From Neelides folsomi (taxonomy: Eukaryota > Arthropoda > Collembola > Neelipleona > Neelidae), in contig JAQGBZ010000030.1 of assembly GCA_034687125.1 (NCBI GenBank), forward strand, positions 62,001 to 126,000: a stretch of DNA of 64,000 nucleotides, in the 5' to 3' direction. This document shows, in pieces, positions 49,701 to 61,100 of the stretch; position 1 is the first letter of the stretch, and each line of letters starts with the position of its first letter. Made by a program: the position numbers and the translations under genes. The notes under the pieces are model-generated. The model was not told the DNA's origin. It saw only the letters and a list, made by a program, of their open reading frames with translations, and searched no databases.

Positions 49701-52496
49701 AGGCAAAATTAGAACCACGGCCCATATTTTGATTTATGAACTTTTCCCAGTAAATCTTCAATTCTTCCTTTGTTCTTTGCTTCATTGCTTCATAGCTATT
49801 TTGAGGAATCTCCAATGGGTCTATAAAGATAATCAAAACAAATAAACATTTATCAGTAAATAATATAAATCTTTTAATAATAATAAAATGAACTTAAATA
49901 ATGTGATTTAAGTGTAAATAAATAATTACCTTCTTTCATTTCAAACTTGAAATATCGAGACAAATCTTCCCATAATAAAGGATGAATAATTAAATCCAAT
50001 GATTTAGTAGTGACCCAAACTTTGTGACCCTTTTTCTTCTGTGGTTTATTTTCATATGTTAAATTGAATAAAGGTTCCGTTGAATCAATTTGAGAAGAAA
50101 ATGAGGCAAGTCTGACATTTCCCCGATAACTTGTTGAATTGTTAACATGTGGTGAGATTATAAGAGATCGAGTTCGACAATCTCTTAAATAAACAGAAGA
50201 AAGAGACAATTCAAATTTCTTTGATCCAGACCTTGGCCGGAACTCCGATTTTAATTCAAATCCAACAAAATCAAGCTCTGAAAACAAAAAATTAAACTTT
50301 AAGTAAGATGCTAATACTTATGGTAATTAATTCTCAATTAAATATAATTTTCGTAATTTCATTTACCCAAAAAATGACCAGTCATTTTATGTAGCGAGAT
50401 GCTTCCATTTTTAAGAATGAATTTAAATCTAGCAAACAGCGCATCTCTTCCATACGCCTTTACATCACCGAGAATTGCTTCATCAAATTTTAAATCCGAT
50501 TGGCGTTCTTCGAAAGAAATGTCATCTAAACTTGTAAAACTTTCGGAACCAGACATGGGAGACATTGGGGAAACGGCCGCAGAAGCTGACGATGAACTCC
50601 ATCCGTACCATGAAGGGAAAACCCAACCTAAAGCACCAGTACTTGAATTGGAATTTGTTTCTCGATTTTCGTTTCCGGTTGGATTTCCAGTTTCATTGAT
50701 GTTTTGATTGTTCCATTTTTCTACTCTTTTCATAGCAAGTTCACGAAGTTCGACAATTTCTTCATAATGCAATTCACTTTCAAGTCGGTCTAAATAAATA
50801 TTTTATTTAAAATTAAATTATAACTAAACTTTTATTATGATAGATTCGTTTCGTCTTAATATGAATTGCTCCTTAATGAATATAATTAATTTTAAATAAA
50901 TTACCTTTGATTTTTTGAATATCACTTGATAAAAGTTCTCGGAGTAAATGTTGCTCGTAAGCTTTAACATACGCTACATTGTCTTTTGCTCTATTAATAA
51001 TTTCATTCCATGTTTTCAGACATTTTCTTCTTTTGTAGCCTCTGATTGAAAGTATCGACCCAATCGCGTAAAGCCACCATTCCTTTCCATTCCCTTCAAT
51101 CGGTCCATATGGTCTGTAATGGTGAAGTCGACAGTTCCTTTTAAGTTTTTGATACGCACTGAAAGTTCGCATTGTGTTCCGATATTGAGAGTCAGTAATT
51201 TGGATTGGAACTTTGTCTAATGAAATGTAAACGTCGAAGCGTGGAGTTTTGGGATTTTTTAAAGGATTGGCCGAATTATTCTTTGCTATTCTGACTTCTG
51301 TCGAGACCGGAATTAGTATATAATCGTGGGTTTGATTTGGTTTATCCATTTCGACCTAAAATTCATAGATTTTATTATTAAGAACAAAATGATATCTATT
51401 CATTCCTTATAAAGTTTTCAATTAAAATATCAATTAAAATGATATAGCCAGTTTTAACCTTTAAATCTTGTGGCTTAAATTGATTAAATCTTTCTCCCTT
51501 TGTATCACAATAAAATCCAAATTTGCTCAATTGAAGTATTTTAAATGAGCTAACAGCTTCATTCCCAGATTTCGCCCCTAAAATCCAATTTGAATCACAA
51601 CTTTCTGCAGTCAAACTTTCCAATGTAATTCCAAAGGCTAAGACTCGACTTCTGCTTCCAATTTCTTCTTCGAAGCGGATATGAACATTCTGAACATTTA
51701 ACTAAAAAGAAAAGATAAAATAGTAAATTCAATAATTTATACTTTTATAATTTACTGATTGAAAAATCCCAATTTTCAAGAATTTAGAATTTTATAATGA
51801 TTTTGTAATTTACCTGCAAATTCTCAAAAACTTTTGTTACGATTGAAGCCCCTATTCTCATAGAAGAAAAATAAAGAGAGGAATAATATGAAACTGAATT
51901 AGATGCGAGATCATTTTGTGCTTTCCATCTTGCTTCATGACTATCAAGTGAATTCATTTTTACTTCATGTGCTAATGCTTCTTCTTGAATTGGATCCCAC
52001 TAAATAAACATAAAAAATTATTTTACAAATTATCAAATGTATCTCTATTGTAAGATTATATCATTTTGTAATAAAGTAAAAGTTATCAATTTTATAAAAT
52101 TGTACCTCGGAAAGGTTAAGCGGAGATGCGATGATATAAATATCTCTGATGGTAATAAGAACCGGTTCACTTCTTAAATATTTTAAAATATTAAATTCGA
52201 TCTTGATGTGGCCAACAACCCCTGACTTAACTTCAATTGGTAATCCCCAACTTCGGAATATATGCTTTTTAAGAGGAACATTTTCTAATTCGAATTCTCC
52301 TGTAAAATGTAATTATCATGTTAATTCCACTGACAAAAAATAACAATTGGATTAACTGGTATTAAAAAACGATCGAGGTGTCATTATGTCAAAACTTACC
52401 TTGACTGATTGCAAATGACAATTGTTGTGAATTAAGATTTTCAAAGTACTTTCCCAAATAAGTATTCAGATACCACGATATAAATGTTTCCCACAT
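37721..52496 (-). CDS. Vps13D: VPS13D, bridge-type lipid transfer protein
   Basis: Thirty-one coding exons, minus strand: 52400-52496, 52106-52299, 51814-51999, 51459-51701, 50905-51355, 50367-50789, 49930-50277, 49123-49820, 48469-48977, 48045-48340, 47148-47432, 46835-46969, 46137-46729, 45608-46018, 45059-45490, 44139-44920, 43946-44040, 43334-43848, 42922-43075, 42365-42804, 41984-42268, 41388-41899, 41165-41309, 40741-41054, 40299-40630, 39855-40176, 39301-39727, 38909-39205, 38554-38808, 38087-38454, 37721-37952. Total about 10776 nt, 3591 aa. Seen: N-terminal chorein segment (LNTYLGKYFENLNSQQLS), extended VPS13 groove, a UBA-like domain at about residue 1900 (DEILIDKLVSMGFN, 44395-44520), the VAB/SHR-BD region (PFVPFALLNETGSPLWF, ISCPYWIVNKSGIPVI), the ATG2_C-like segment (VDFLGNPLGFVNDVS, GVRGLGHGLLGGVTS) and a C-terminal PH-like end. 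The internal UBA separates VPS13D from VPS13A/C and B. VPS13D moves lipids between ER and mitochondria or peroxisomes and is essential in flies. It is several hundred residues shorter than the human protein (about 4390). Some exon ends may shift by a few bases. Confidence 0.95.
43133..43310. repeat. Near-perfect long inverted repeat in VPS13D intron 18
   Basis: The left arm (43133 to about 43205) runs from AGTAGAGT through GTTTATTGGGGAAAAAACAT to CACTGGAAATGGTGGTC. The right arm (about 43237-43310) is its reverse complement with only a handful of mismatches. The loop is about 31 bp and purine-rich (GTCTTTGGGAAGATGGAAGG region). The host intron (43076-43333) is 258 bp, against about 60-150 bp for most neighbours. 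Removing the repeat leaves about 80 bp. It has the form of a foldback/MITE insertion and would make a long stem-loop in the pre-mRNA. Confidence 0.9.
47486..47956. mobile_element. MITE-like element with long terminal inverted repeats, VPS13D intron 10
   Basis: The left end (about 47486-47560) carries repeated TCCCAGT motifs, including CTATCCCAGGATAGAT. The right end (about 47866-47956) carries the matching inverted motifs, including TTTTTATCCTGGGAAAGTTA and CAACTGGGAGTTTTAC. The reverse complement of the right end aligns along the left end with clear but imperfect identity. The centre is AT-rich with no transposase frame. The host intron (47433-48044, 612 bp) is the longest in VPS13D. This is best read as a degenerate non-autonomous DNA transposon. 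Exact ends and target-site duplication were not resolved. Confidence 0.7.
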
Positions 52497-53167
52497 TTTA
52501 ATAAGTGCTAATTATTTCTATTAGTCTAAAAAAATTGTTAAATGTTGATTAACTTAGAATTTTATCATATTAATTAATCAATCTTAAATTAACTAGATTA
52601 AACAAGATATTTATAATAGAGATTGAGAAATCTAGAAATAGAAAATTTAAATGTCACAAGTCCTTAAGATAGTTCGCCAAAGTACTTTCTTTTCCTTCTC
52701 GCACTTTAGGTTGCGTGCTCTTCAATGATTTGCAATAAATGTTAAAATTAATAAACTATTTATTATGTAAATATGCTTAAATATTATGTAACGAAATTAA
52801 TCAAAAGGATTTTTATGCTTTACTCTGCATATTAATTTTAATTGATAGACATTCAATATTATGCAATGAATGATAAATATTACACTTGTTTTTCATTTTA
52901 TATCATTTGTTTTATTCCATCTCCAGATAAAATTAGGAGTAAATAATAATAATATTGTGGTGTCTGAAAAATTACATATTTATTTAAAAGGATAAGAGAT
53001 ACAGTTACAGTACAGTCAGTGTTTTTAAACAAGATAATGTGAATCCTTTCAATTTACAGTTCATACCAACTTCTCTTAATCATAGGAGAAATGAAAATGA
53101 GAAAAATATAAAATAATGCTTATAGAAAAGTTTATTATAGAAAAAATTTAAGAAGAATGGAGATTTG
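52497..53167. other. Intergenic between VPS13D and the small zinc-finger gene
   Basis: About 670 bp of AT-rich sequence. It should contain the VPS13D 5'UTR and promoter (minus strand, just above 52496) and the 3'UTR of the small upstream gene. A minus-strand AATAAA occurs near 52980 (plus TTTATTT), about 190 nt past that gene's stop. No coding potential was seen. Confidence 0.5.
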
Positions 53168-53522
53168 TCATTCTTTTATGTCTTCTTTGGTCGAGTGTTC
53201 ACTTTGGTGGAGTTTAAATTTCTCTTCGGATAAAAAACCTCTGCCACAAAAGCATAAAAACCATTTGTCGTCCGCTTTGTATAAACCGAACTCAGTTCCT
53301 AAAAACAATAAATTAAAACATAATTAATAATTAAGATAATTTACAATGCAAATATTTAAGGTACATACCTAACTTTATAATGATATTTCACTTACTCTCG
53401 GGTGGATTTATAACGATTCTTCCAAACAAACTTCGTTGATTCAAAGGCACTACTTCAAAGAAGTCGATTGAGGAACCCTTTCCTTCCTCGATCATTTCAT
53501 AATTAGGGCTCTTGTTTGACAT
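53168..53522 (-). CDS. Small 85-aa protein with one atypical C2H2-like finger, function unknown
   Basis: Two exons on the minus strand, 53396-53522 (127 nt) and 53168-53298 (131 nt), join in frame (A plus GA making Arg) across a 97-bp GTAAGT/AG intron to give 85 aa. The N-terminal half (MSNKSPNYEMIEEGKGSSID and onward) is acidic and lacks a known motif. The C-terminal half holds WFLCFCGRGFLSEEKFKLHQ followed by SEH, giving ligand spacing C-x-C-x12-H-x3-H. Classical C2H2 fingers have two or more residues between the cysteines, so this is a degenerate or divergent finger. The phenylalanine and leucine of the finger core are kept. I do not recognise the family. Good splice sites, frame continuity and the finger pattern support a real gene. 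It lies head-to-tail with VPS13D, 670 bp upstream of it. Nucleic-acid or protein binding is only an inference. Confidence 0.7.
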
Positions 53523-55198
53523 TTTATACTTTAATTATCTCCAACAAATGTTATACTATAAGAGAAGTTAATGTTATATAGGATTGTCTGAAACTTAAAG
53601 ATAATTAAAATTAAAGAGTTGAGATCAACCCGAATTCGAGTTTTCGTCTTCTTCTCTCAAGCTCATGAGTGTCATGAGTCATGTTGTGAGAATCTTTCCC
53701 GCTTCATTTTCTCATGTACTTAATATCCTATTCTGCTTCATGTATAAAAAACTAAAGTGCTTCAGTATGTATGCTAGATGCTAAAGTGCTACATTACAAT
53801 GTACTTTAAGTATGTAGGTATTTAAGTAAGTACACATTAGTACACTAAACAGGTATAATGTACTTTATATACTAAAGACAACCTTAATGTTTTAATCCAG
53901 TATATGAGAAGCTTGTGAAGCTAGGTAGTGAATTGAACGGTTTCAATGTCTTTGTTTATTAAAATTATGAATGTGTGCAATTGAGCAAGATAAAGAAGTT
54001 ATTGAAAATTATTGACTTTGTTAAAAATTGAAAAGGCTATAAAGATGCAAAATGCAACTATTGATTAAATATTTATGGTACGGTTATTTTTTACTAAATA
54101 TTTAATTTTTATAATGGATTCAAGAAAGAATTGTCATAATTCATATAATGTTTTATTTTATTCAATAATTATTGAAGTACAACATAATTTAAATACAATG
54201 ATTACCCTGATCATCGGGCTAAATTAACCATAACATTTAACTAATTGGACAAAGTCTGGATTTTACATTAACCTAAAAAATGTGTTTATAAAAGAACATG
54301 CTAATTAATTCACTAACAAAAAGAACAAGTTTATGCAATTTAGTCTATATTGTGTAGAGTCAAATTAAAAATTGTATAATTTATAATCTGTGTACTTTCG
54401 TGTGCAATTAACATCTTGTATATTTCGATATTGCATCATAAAATTCATATCTTATAGTTTTTTACTTTAAATGATAGCCAACAATTTCAATATTAAGTCT
54501 AAATACATAGAACCCCAAGAACCATTTTATCTGTAATGTTTGTAATTTTTTATATTTATTTATCCAATTAACATTCATTTACTATTACACTTTTAAAATA
54601 TAGGAAAAGTATCGACATTTGTTTGTTTGTTTTTAATTTCTTCGATAATAGATTGGCGCATTTATATGTAAAATAATTTATTTTACAATTCATATTAATT
54701 AGAAAAAAGATATTAAATGTAAGAAATATGTAAGATATAGCAAACTGTACAAATTTAGAATATAACTATAATATTTATAAATTTATAAGCACTTATGAAT
54801 GAGAGGATTGATATAATACCTTAAAATTAAGTAATTTATTTGTAATGGAGAATCTGAACAACATCTTTAATTTTAGCTAATGCTAAAACCCTCCTAAGAT
54901 CATTATGAAGAGACCTCATTTATTTGTATTCCACTAATGTATCCTTTTGGGATCATACATATTTCCACACATAAATAAAACATTAAAAATTCAACTTAAA
55001 TTTAATTTTCAATTTAAAATAAAGAAGAATCAAAGGATATTTACACCATAAAAGGTTTAAAATAGTAAGAAATCAATTTCTACACAAATATTTAAGTTAA
55101 AACAACTTTAAATAATATTGACTCGCATTAAAAACATGAAACTTAAAGCAGATGAAATAAACTACAAATTTGAAACATTTCAAAGAATTTAAAAAAAC
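53523..55198. other. Notch 3'UTR and intergenic spacer
   Basis: About 1.7 kb of AT-rich DNA between the small zinc-finger gene and the Notch stop codon. The Notch 3'UTR extends leftward from 55198. Several minus-strand AATAAA matches exist (for example near 54835, 54677 and 54555), so the cleavage site cannot be chosen. The stretch next to 53523 should carry the promoter of the small gene. No open frame of interest was seen. Confidence 0.5.
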
Positions 55199-58100
55199 TC
55201 AAATATAAATTCCTTCCGGACCTCGGGAATTATTGTGTGAGAATTGCAACTGCATTTGCGTCTGTGTGTTGTACATGTTCATGTTTGAGCCAGGACTCGA
55301 GATCCCATCAGACCATTCAGAGGTCATTGAGTGAGGAGAAGAGGACGACCACTGACCAGGAGACTCGGGAGAAGGAGTGGGGTAGCTATCCGGAGCATGA
55401 AGTCCCCCAATGGGCGGCGTGTTCCCTTCCGAATGGGCCGAGGGCGGTGTGGGATATTGCGAAATATTCCCATTATTTCCCCCATAGTACTGACTGAGTG
55501 AGTTTGTATAGTCGAATGCGGAAGAGTTGAGCATTTGACTCCCGTGCTTTTGTTGGGTTGCTGCTCTCAGGGCCGCCATGTGCGTGGGGGACGTGGGGAG
55601 GGAAGGACGCTTGTTGGGCGACGCTTGGTTCGGATGAGAAGGCGGAGAACCGATATAGCTCGTCCCGGGTGACGCTGAGTATTGGGAAACGACTGACTGA
55701 GGACTGGGAAACGGAGACGTTTGTCCCATGTAGTGATGGTTAGGGCTCGTGTTGGCCTGTTGGTTATGAGATCCGTGATTTCCATAATTGGCGAAATGAA
55801 GATTGTGGAAGGAAACAGCTTTGAAGCATTCCTCATAGGGAGGTGGGGCTTTATTATTCAGCCCGTTGTAATTATTGAAGGAATTGTGGTTCTCAAGGGA
55901 GGTGAGATTGGGTTGAGAAATGGCCATGTTACTTGGTGGCCCAACCGGATACAAATTGGAGACAAGATTCCCTTGGTGGTGGTCCGGAGGACTCATGCTC
56001 CCACTCTCAGTACTCATGGGGGAGTTGTCAATCACGCTGATGCTATGTTCGCTAAGACTGTTCCCGAGTGAATCTCCAGATTGCTTCTTCTTGCGGCTCG
56101 CTGGCCGACGGGGAGTCTTTGGAACAGGCGGTGGGCCATTTTCATCATTCTTCTCCGCCTTTGTAGTCCTCTTCTTTGGCTTTGGTTGGAGGGGCGGAGG
56201 AGTTTGTTGTTGACTTGACAAGTAGCCATTTTGGCTGTGGATCGAATTTTGGGAGAAGCCATTGTTGATGGTTCCATTTGAATGTCCATTTGTGGTTGGA
56301 CGCGGCACGTGATCATCGATTAAGTTCACAATGTCGATATGATGCAGAGCAGCGGCAATGTCGCGAGGCAATTGGTCCATGTGGTCAGAAATATCACGGT
56401 TGGCATTGTGATCCAAGAGAATTTTGCAGGTTTGGAGACTTCCTTCACGAGCAGCAAGAAACAACGGTGTCTCATCCTATTAAATTAAATTTTCAATTAA
56501 ATATTGTTTAATTGATCATTTTAATTATTGTAGGCTATCTTAAAAGTCTTCGAGTTCGACTTTGGAGAATGTGATTTTACTAATTTGTAATTTTAAAAAA
56601 CTTACCCGATCGTTTTGAGCATCTCTGTTAGCTCCATTATTTAATAAGGTTTGAACAGCTTCAATATTATTCACAGATGCAGCCCAGTGAAGTGCAGTCT
56701 TTCCGCTATTGTCAGCAGCGTTAATGTCAGCTTGTGCTGTGATGAGATTTTCAATAGTTCCTTCAGTCGCCAATCTTGCTGACAAAATGAGTGGAGTGAC
56801 TCCATCGTGCATTCGTGCATTAAGATTCGTAGCTCGGTTTCTGAGTAAAATCTGTTAACAATATTAATATTTTAGTTACGTATTAAATATTATTAATTTA
56901 GTTTATACAAGCAATTGCACAGTATCACGCGCACTGTCACAATTTTTTTGTATTTACAGATGTATAGTCTTACATGGAAAACACCCATAGCATCTGCAGC
57001 AATCGCCGAGTGAAGCGGAGTTCTTCCAGTATTGTCTTGTGCATTTGCGTCAGCTCCAGCATCCAAAAGTCTTTTAGCCGCATCAGCCCGAGCGTATCTT
57101 GCAGCCAAATGCAGAGCAGTTTCACCAGTCTTATCCATCGTTGCATTAAGTTGGGCTCCTTGAGCCACCAAGTCAGCAATAATGGCAGCAGTTCCATCAT
57201 CTTCATCATCTTCACCAAGATCTAAACCGCCACCTAAAAATATATTTAAAGTTATAAAATAACATATTTATATTTAACTGTTAGTTCAATTGTATTGTAT
57301 ATAATTGTACCACGCAATGAAGCGACCATCAGCGGTGTAAGTCCGGCAGGGCCACGAACGTCAATATCAAACCCAGATTTTCCATGAGTTTCCGGAGGGG
57401 TCAATGCGAGAATGTCAGGATGTCGAATATCTGCAGCATCAAGATGTTGATGGGTCCAAGGTCTCGGGTCAATTTCATCATAATCCGTATAAAGAGTGTG
57501 GTCTGAAGCATATCCTCCATCTGATCTCATTCTTTTGCTTGGTGGTCGATCAGAATCGTCCGAACATTGTGAAGTGACATCATTTCCAATTCCATCGTAT
57601 CCCATACTCAATCCCATCCCAGAATTTCCAGAGTCCATATCCAGGTCGAAATGCCCTTTACCCAAATTTCTCATTTCTTGGCCATCGGGTCCCCGACGTC
57701 TTGATCTTCTATGTTGGGTGTTGACTGGAGTATGACGGAGGAATCCTTCAGGGAACCAAGTCATTCCTTTGGATTTTCTCTTCTGAGAAAAGAGAACTCC
57801 AAAGAGCAGGACGACCATTAGGACAGAAATTGCTCCGAGTAAAACATAAACAATCCATGAGACTTTTTCTTCTGTTGGGTCAGGTATTCCAGAAATTCCT
57901 CTAACTTGGAAAATGTCATATTCTTTTTCAAGTCCTCCACGTGCAGCCGCAGCAGCTAAAAATTCAGCTGCTTCCAAAGCCGTTTGGAAACATCCAGAAG
58001 AAGCGTTTGAACTTGAGCATTTCCTATTGTCCAATTCAAGGAAGACCAAAACTCCAGATCCTCCATTTGAATACACGTTGTCTCCCCCGTTGTAAAGAAT

Positions 58101-61100
58101 GGAAGTTGGGTCGACTCTTGGATCCCATGGATAAACACGTGGATTTCCTAATGGATCTTGTTTAATTCTTAAAGTGGTCCTTAATTGATGTCCCAGAGTT
58201 CTCAAAATGGCCGATTTGTTATCAATAAATTGTTGAGTGTTCATGTTCTTAAAGACGATCGACATTGTTCCAGAAACTATATCAGGTGGAAGAGTTTCAC
58301 AGTCCATTCCGTCCCAATCACATTCTTTGTTATTGCAACCTTCATCGCAAAAACCGTTTCCATAATGTCTTTTGCAAAACATATCATCGATTGGATTACA
58401 TTTGTTCAGTTTTGGTTCACAGTCTCGCCCATCAAAAAGACATTCTGGAGTATTACATTCTTGTTCACATTTATTGTTGTTGAATAAGTTCCAGCATTGG
58501 AGTTTGCTCGTACAATTTTTCCATGGATTGAGCCCAAGAGAACAATCGCCACCATCAAAGTCACATGCGAATTTGTTACATTCTTCATCACAGCGATAAT
58601 CTCCTGCCTTTGCTGAGCAATTGTTAGCTGTACATTTTGCCTTGGCCATTTCAATCGTCCGAATTGTTTCAAAGATAATGTCATCATCAATTTGCGGAGT
58701 TGTTTTGTGATATTCAATAAGGTCATGAATCTCGCAGTTCTTTCCATATCTATGAGGAGTACATTTGCAAATATATCCATTGGTCCTTTCGACACATCTT
58801 CCTCCACCGAGACAAGGCCTAAGCAAACAATCCCTCCTTTTGTCATTTTCACAATTTTCTCCATCAGTTCCTTGCGGGCAACGGCAGCTATAATCATTTC
58901 CATTCATGGTCATCGACTTCTCACAATATCCTCCATTAAGACAAGGATTCCGATCACAAGGAGATCCCGACATGCTACAAAATTCTCCATAATAACCAGA
59001 CGAGCAAAGACAAACCCGAAAATCGGTCTTTTTCTTCCCAATCCCAGTAGATTTAACCGAACAAACTCCTCCATTTTGACATGGGTTATTATGACAGAGA
59101 TCAACTTTACGATCACAATGATGTCCAGCATATCCGGGTTTGCAATCACACCTATAGTTGTTAACAAGTTGGACACATGCTTGAGTTCCTAATGCAAAGC
59201 ATGGATTCGAAAGACATTCATTGACATCTCCTTCACACTTCTGTCCAACATATCCAGGTTTGCATTGACATTCATATCCTCCAACTTTATCAATGCAAGT
59301 TCCTCCATGATGGCAAGCTCCGTCAAAGCAATCGTTTACGTTAATTTCACAAAGTTTTCCAAGAGTTCCATGAGGGCAAGAGCAACTGAAGGCGTTTATC
59401 AAATCATGGCAAACTCCTCCATTTCTGCAAGGGTTTGCGGCACAGTCGTTGATATTGAGCTCGCAATTTGTTCCCTGGAATCCTGGAGGACATCTGCATG
59501 TGTAACTTCCAACAAAGTCAATGCAAGTTGCTCCGTTTTGGCAAGGAGCTGATTCACATTCGTTGATCTCTGTTTGGCAATAACTTCCTGTGAATCCTTC
59601 TTTACATTTGCAACGATGTTCTTTCCCGATATCTTCACAAGATCCGTTGTGACAGAGACTGCTAAGAGGAACTCCTTTTCTTAATGAAGCGTCCAGACAA
59701 GAGACCATTTCCACGTCGCAGACCATTCCATTCCATCCGGGTGTACAATGACATTTAAATGTGTTGTTCGTCTGTGCGCATTTCGCTCCGTTCATACAAG
59801 GTGAAGATTTGCACCATTCGACATAGTTTTCACATCTTTCTCCAGTGAAACCATATTGGCAATGGCAGCGGTAATGCCCGACGAGATCAATGCAAGTTGC
59901 TCCGTTCATACATGGGCCAGAATCACATTCATTTACTGAATATTGACAGTTCAATCCCGTATAGCTGTTTAAAATAAAAAAATAAATTTATTATATTTTA
60001 AAAAAAATTATTTGTAGGTACACGATACATACAATTGTATTTTTTTAATAAATACATGCATACTTTAATTGTAGTTATGTTATATCTGTATATAATAGGG
60101 ATTTAATATCTTTAAACTTACCCTGGTTTACAAATGCAAGTGTAGTTGTTTACACCGTCAATGCAAGTTCCACCATTCATACAGCTTGATTCTGTGCAAT
60201 CTTCGTCATTCGTTTGGCAATTTGTTCCAGAAAATCCCTGTTGACACGTGCAAGAGTAGGAGTTGACATAATCATTGCACGTGGCCCCATTTTGACACGG
60301 GTTCGAGTCGCATTCGTTCGTGTCGACCTCGCAGTGTTTGGACCCGAAGCCTTCGACACATAAACATGTATATTTTCCAATCCCGTCCAAACACGTCCCA
60401 CCATTGAGGCAAGGTGAAATTGCACAGTCATCTGTATTAATAATGCAGTCTCTTCCTTCGTATCCGAATGGACATTCGCATGAATAAGATCCGTTGATAT
60501 TTTTACATGTTCCACCATTTCGACAAGGTGAAGAAATGGAACATTCGTCAATGTCTTCGTCACAGAGTCGCCCTGTATATCCGAGTTCGCAATTACAAGA
60601 AAAGTCCAAATAGTTACTCGAGGGTGTGCATGTTGCACCATTTTTGCATTTATTTGGCGAACATGGATCAAGTTCATTTTCACAGGTCGCTCCAGTCCAT
60701 GGTAGGCTGCAGGCGCATTTGTAGCCATCGACAATGTCAATGCAGCTTCCTCCATTGGCACATGGCGAAGTCGTACATTCGTCAATGTTAATTTCGCAGT
60801 TCTTTCCGGTGAAGCCTCTGATGCAAGAGCAGGAATATGCACTTAAGAAATCTTGACAAGTTCCGCCATGTTGGCAAGGATTGCTCCCACACTCGTCAAT
60901 GTCAATCTCACATCTTTTCCCACCGTATCCAGCCGGGCAATGACAAATGTACTGATTGACCCCGTCTTCACAACTCCCTCCGTTCATACATGGAGAAGAA
61001 GCACATTCGTCGACGTCGCTTAAACATCTTTGATCAAAATACCCCCTAGGACAATTACATTTAAATCCGTCAATTAGATCGATACATTCTCCACCATTGG

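Noticed and set aside
55237-56511. Several long open frames on both strands inside the Notch C-terminal exon
   Set aside because: They are shadows of the Notch reading frame in a GC-richer exon. They carry no domain, and the minus-strand frame is unambiguous Notch.
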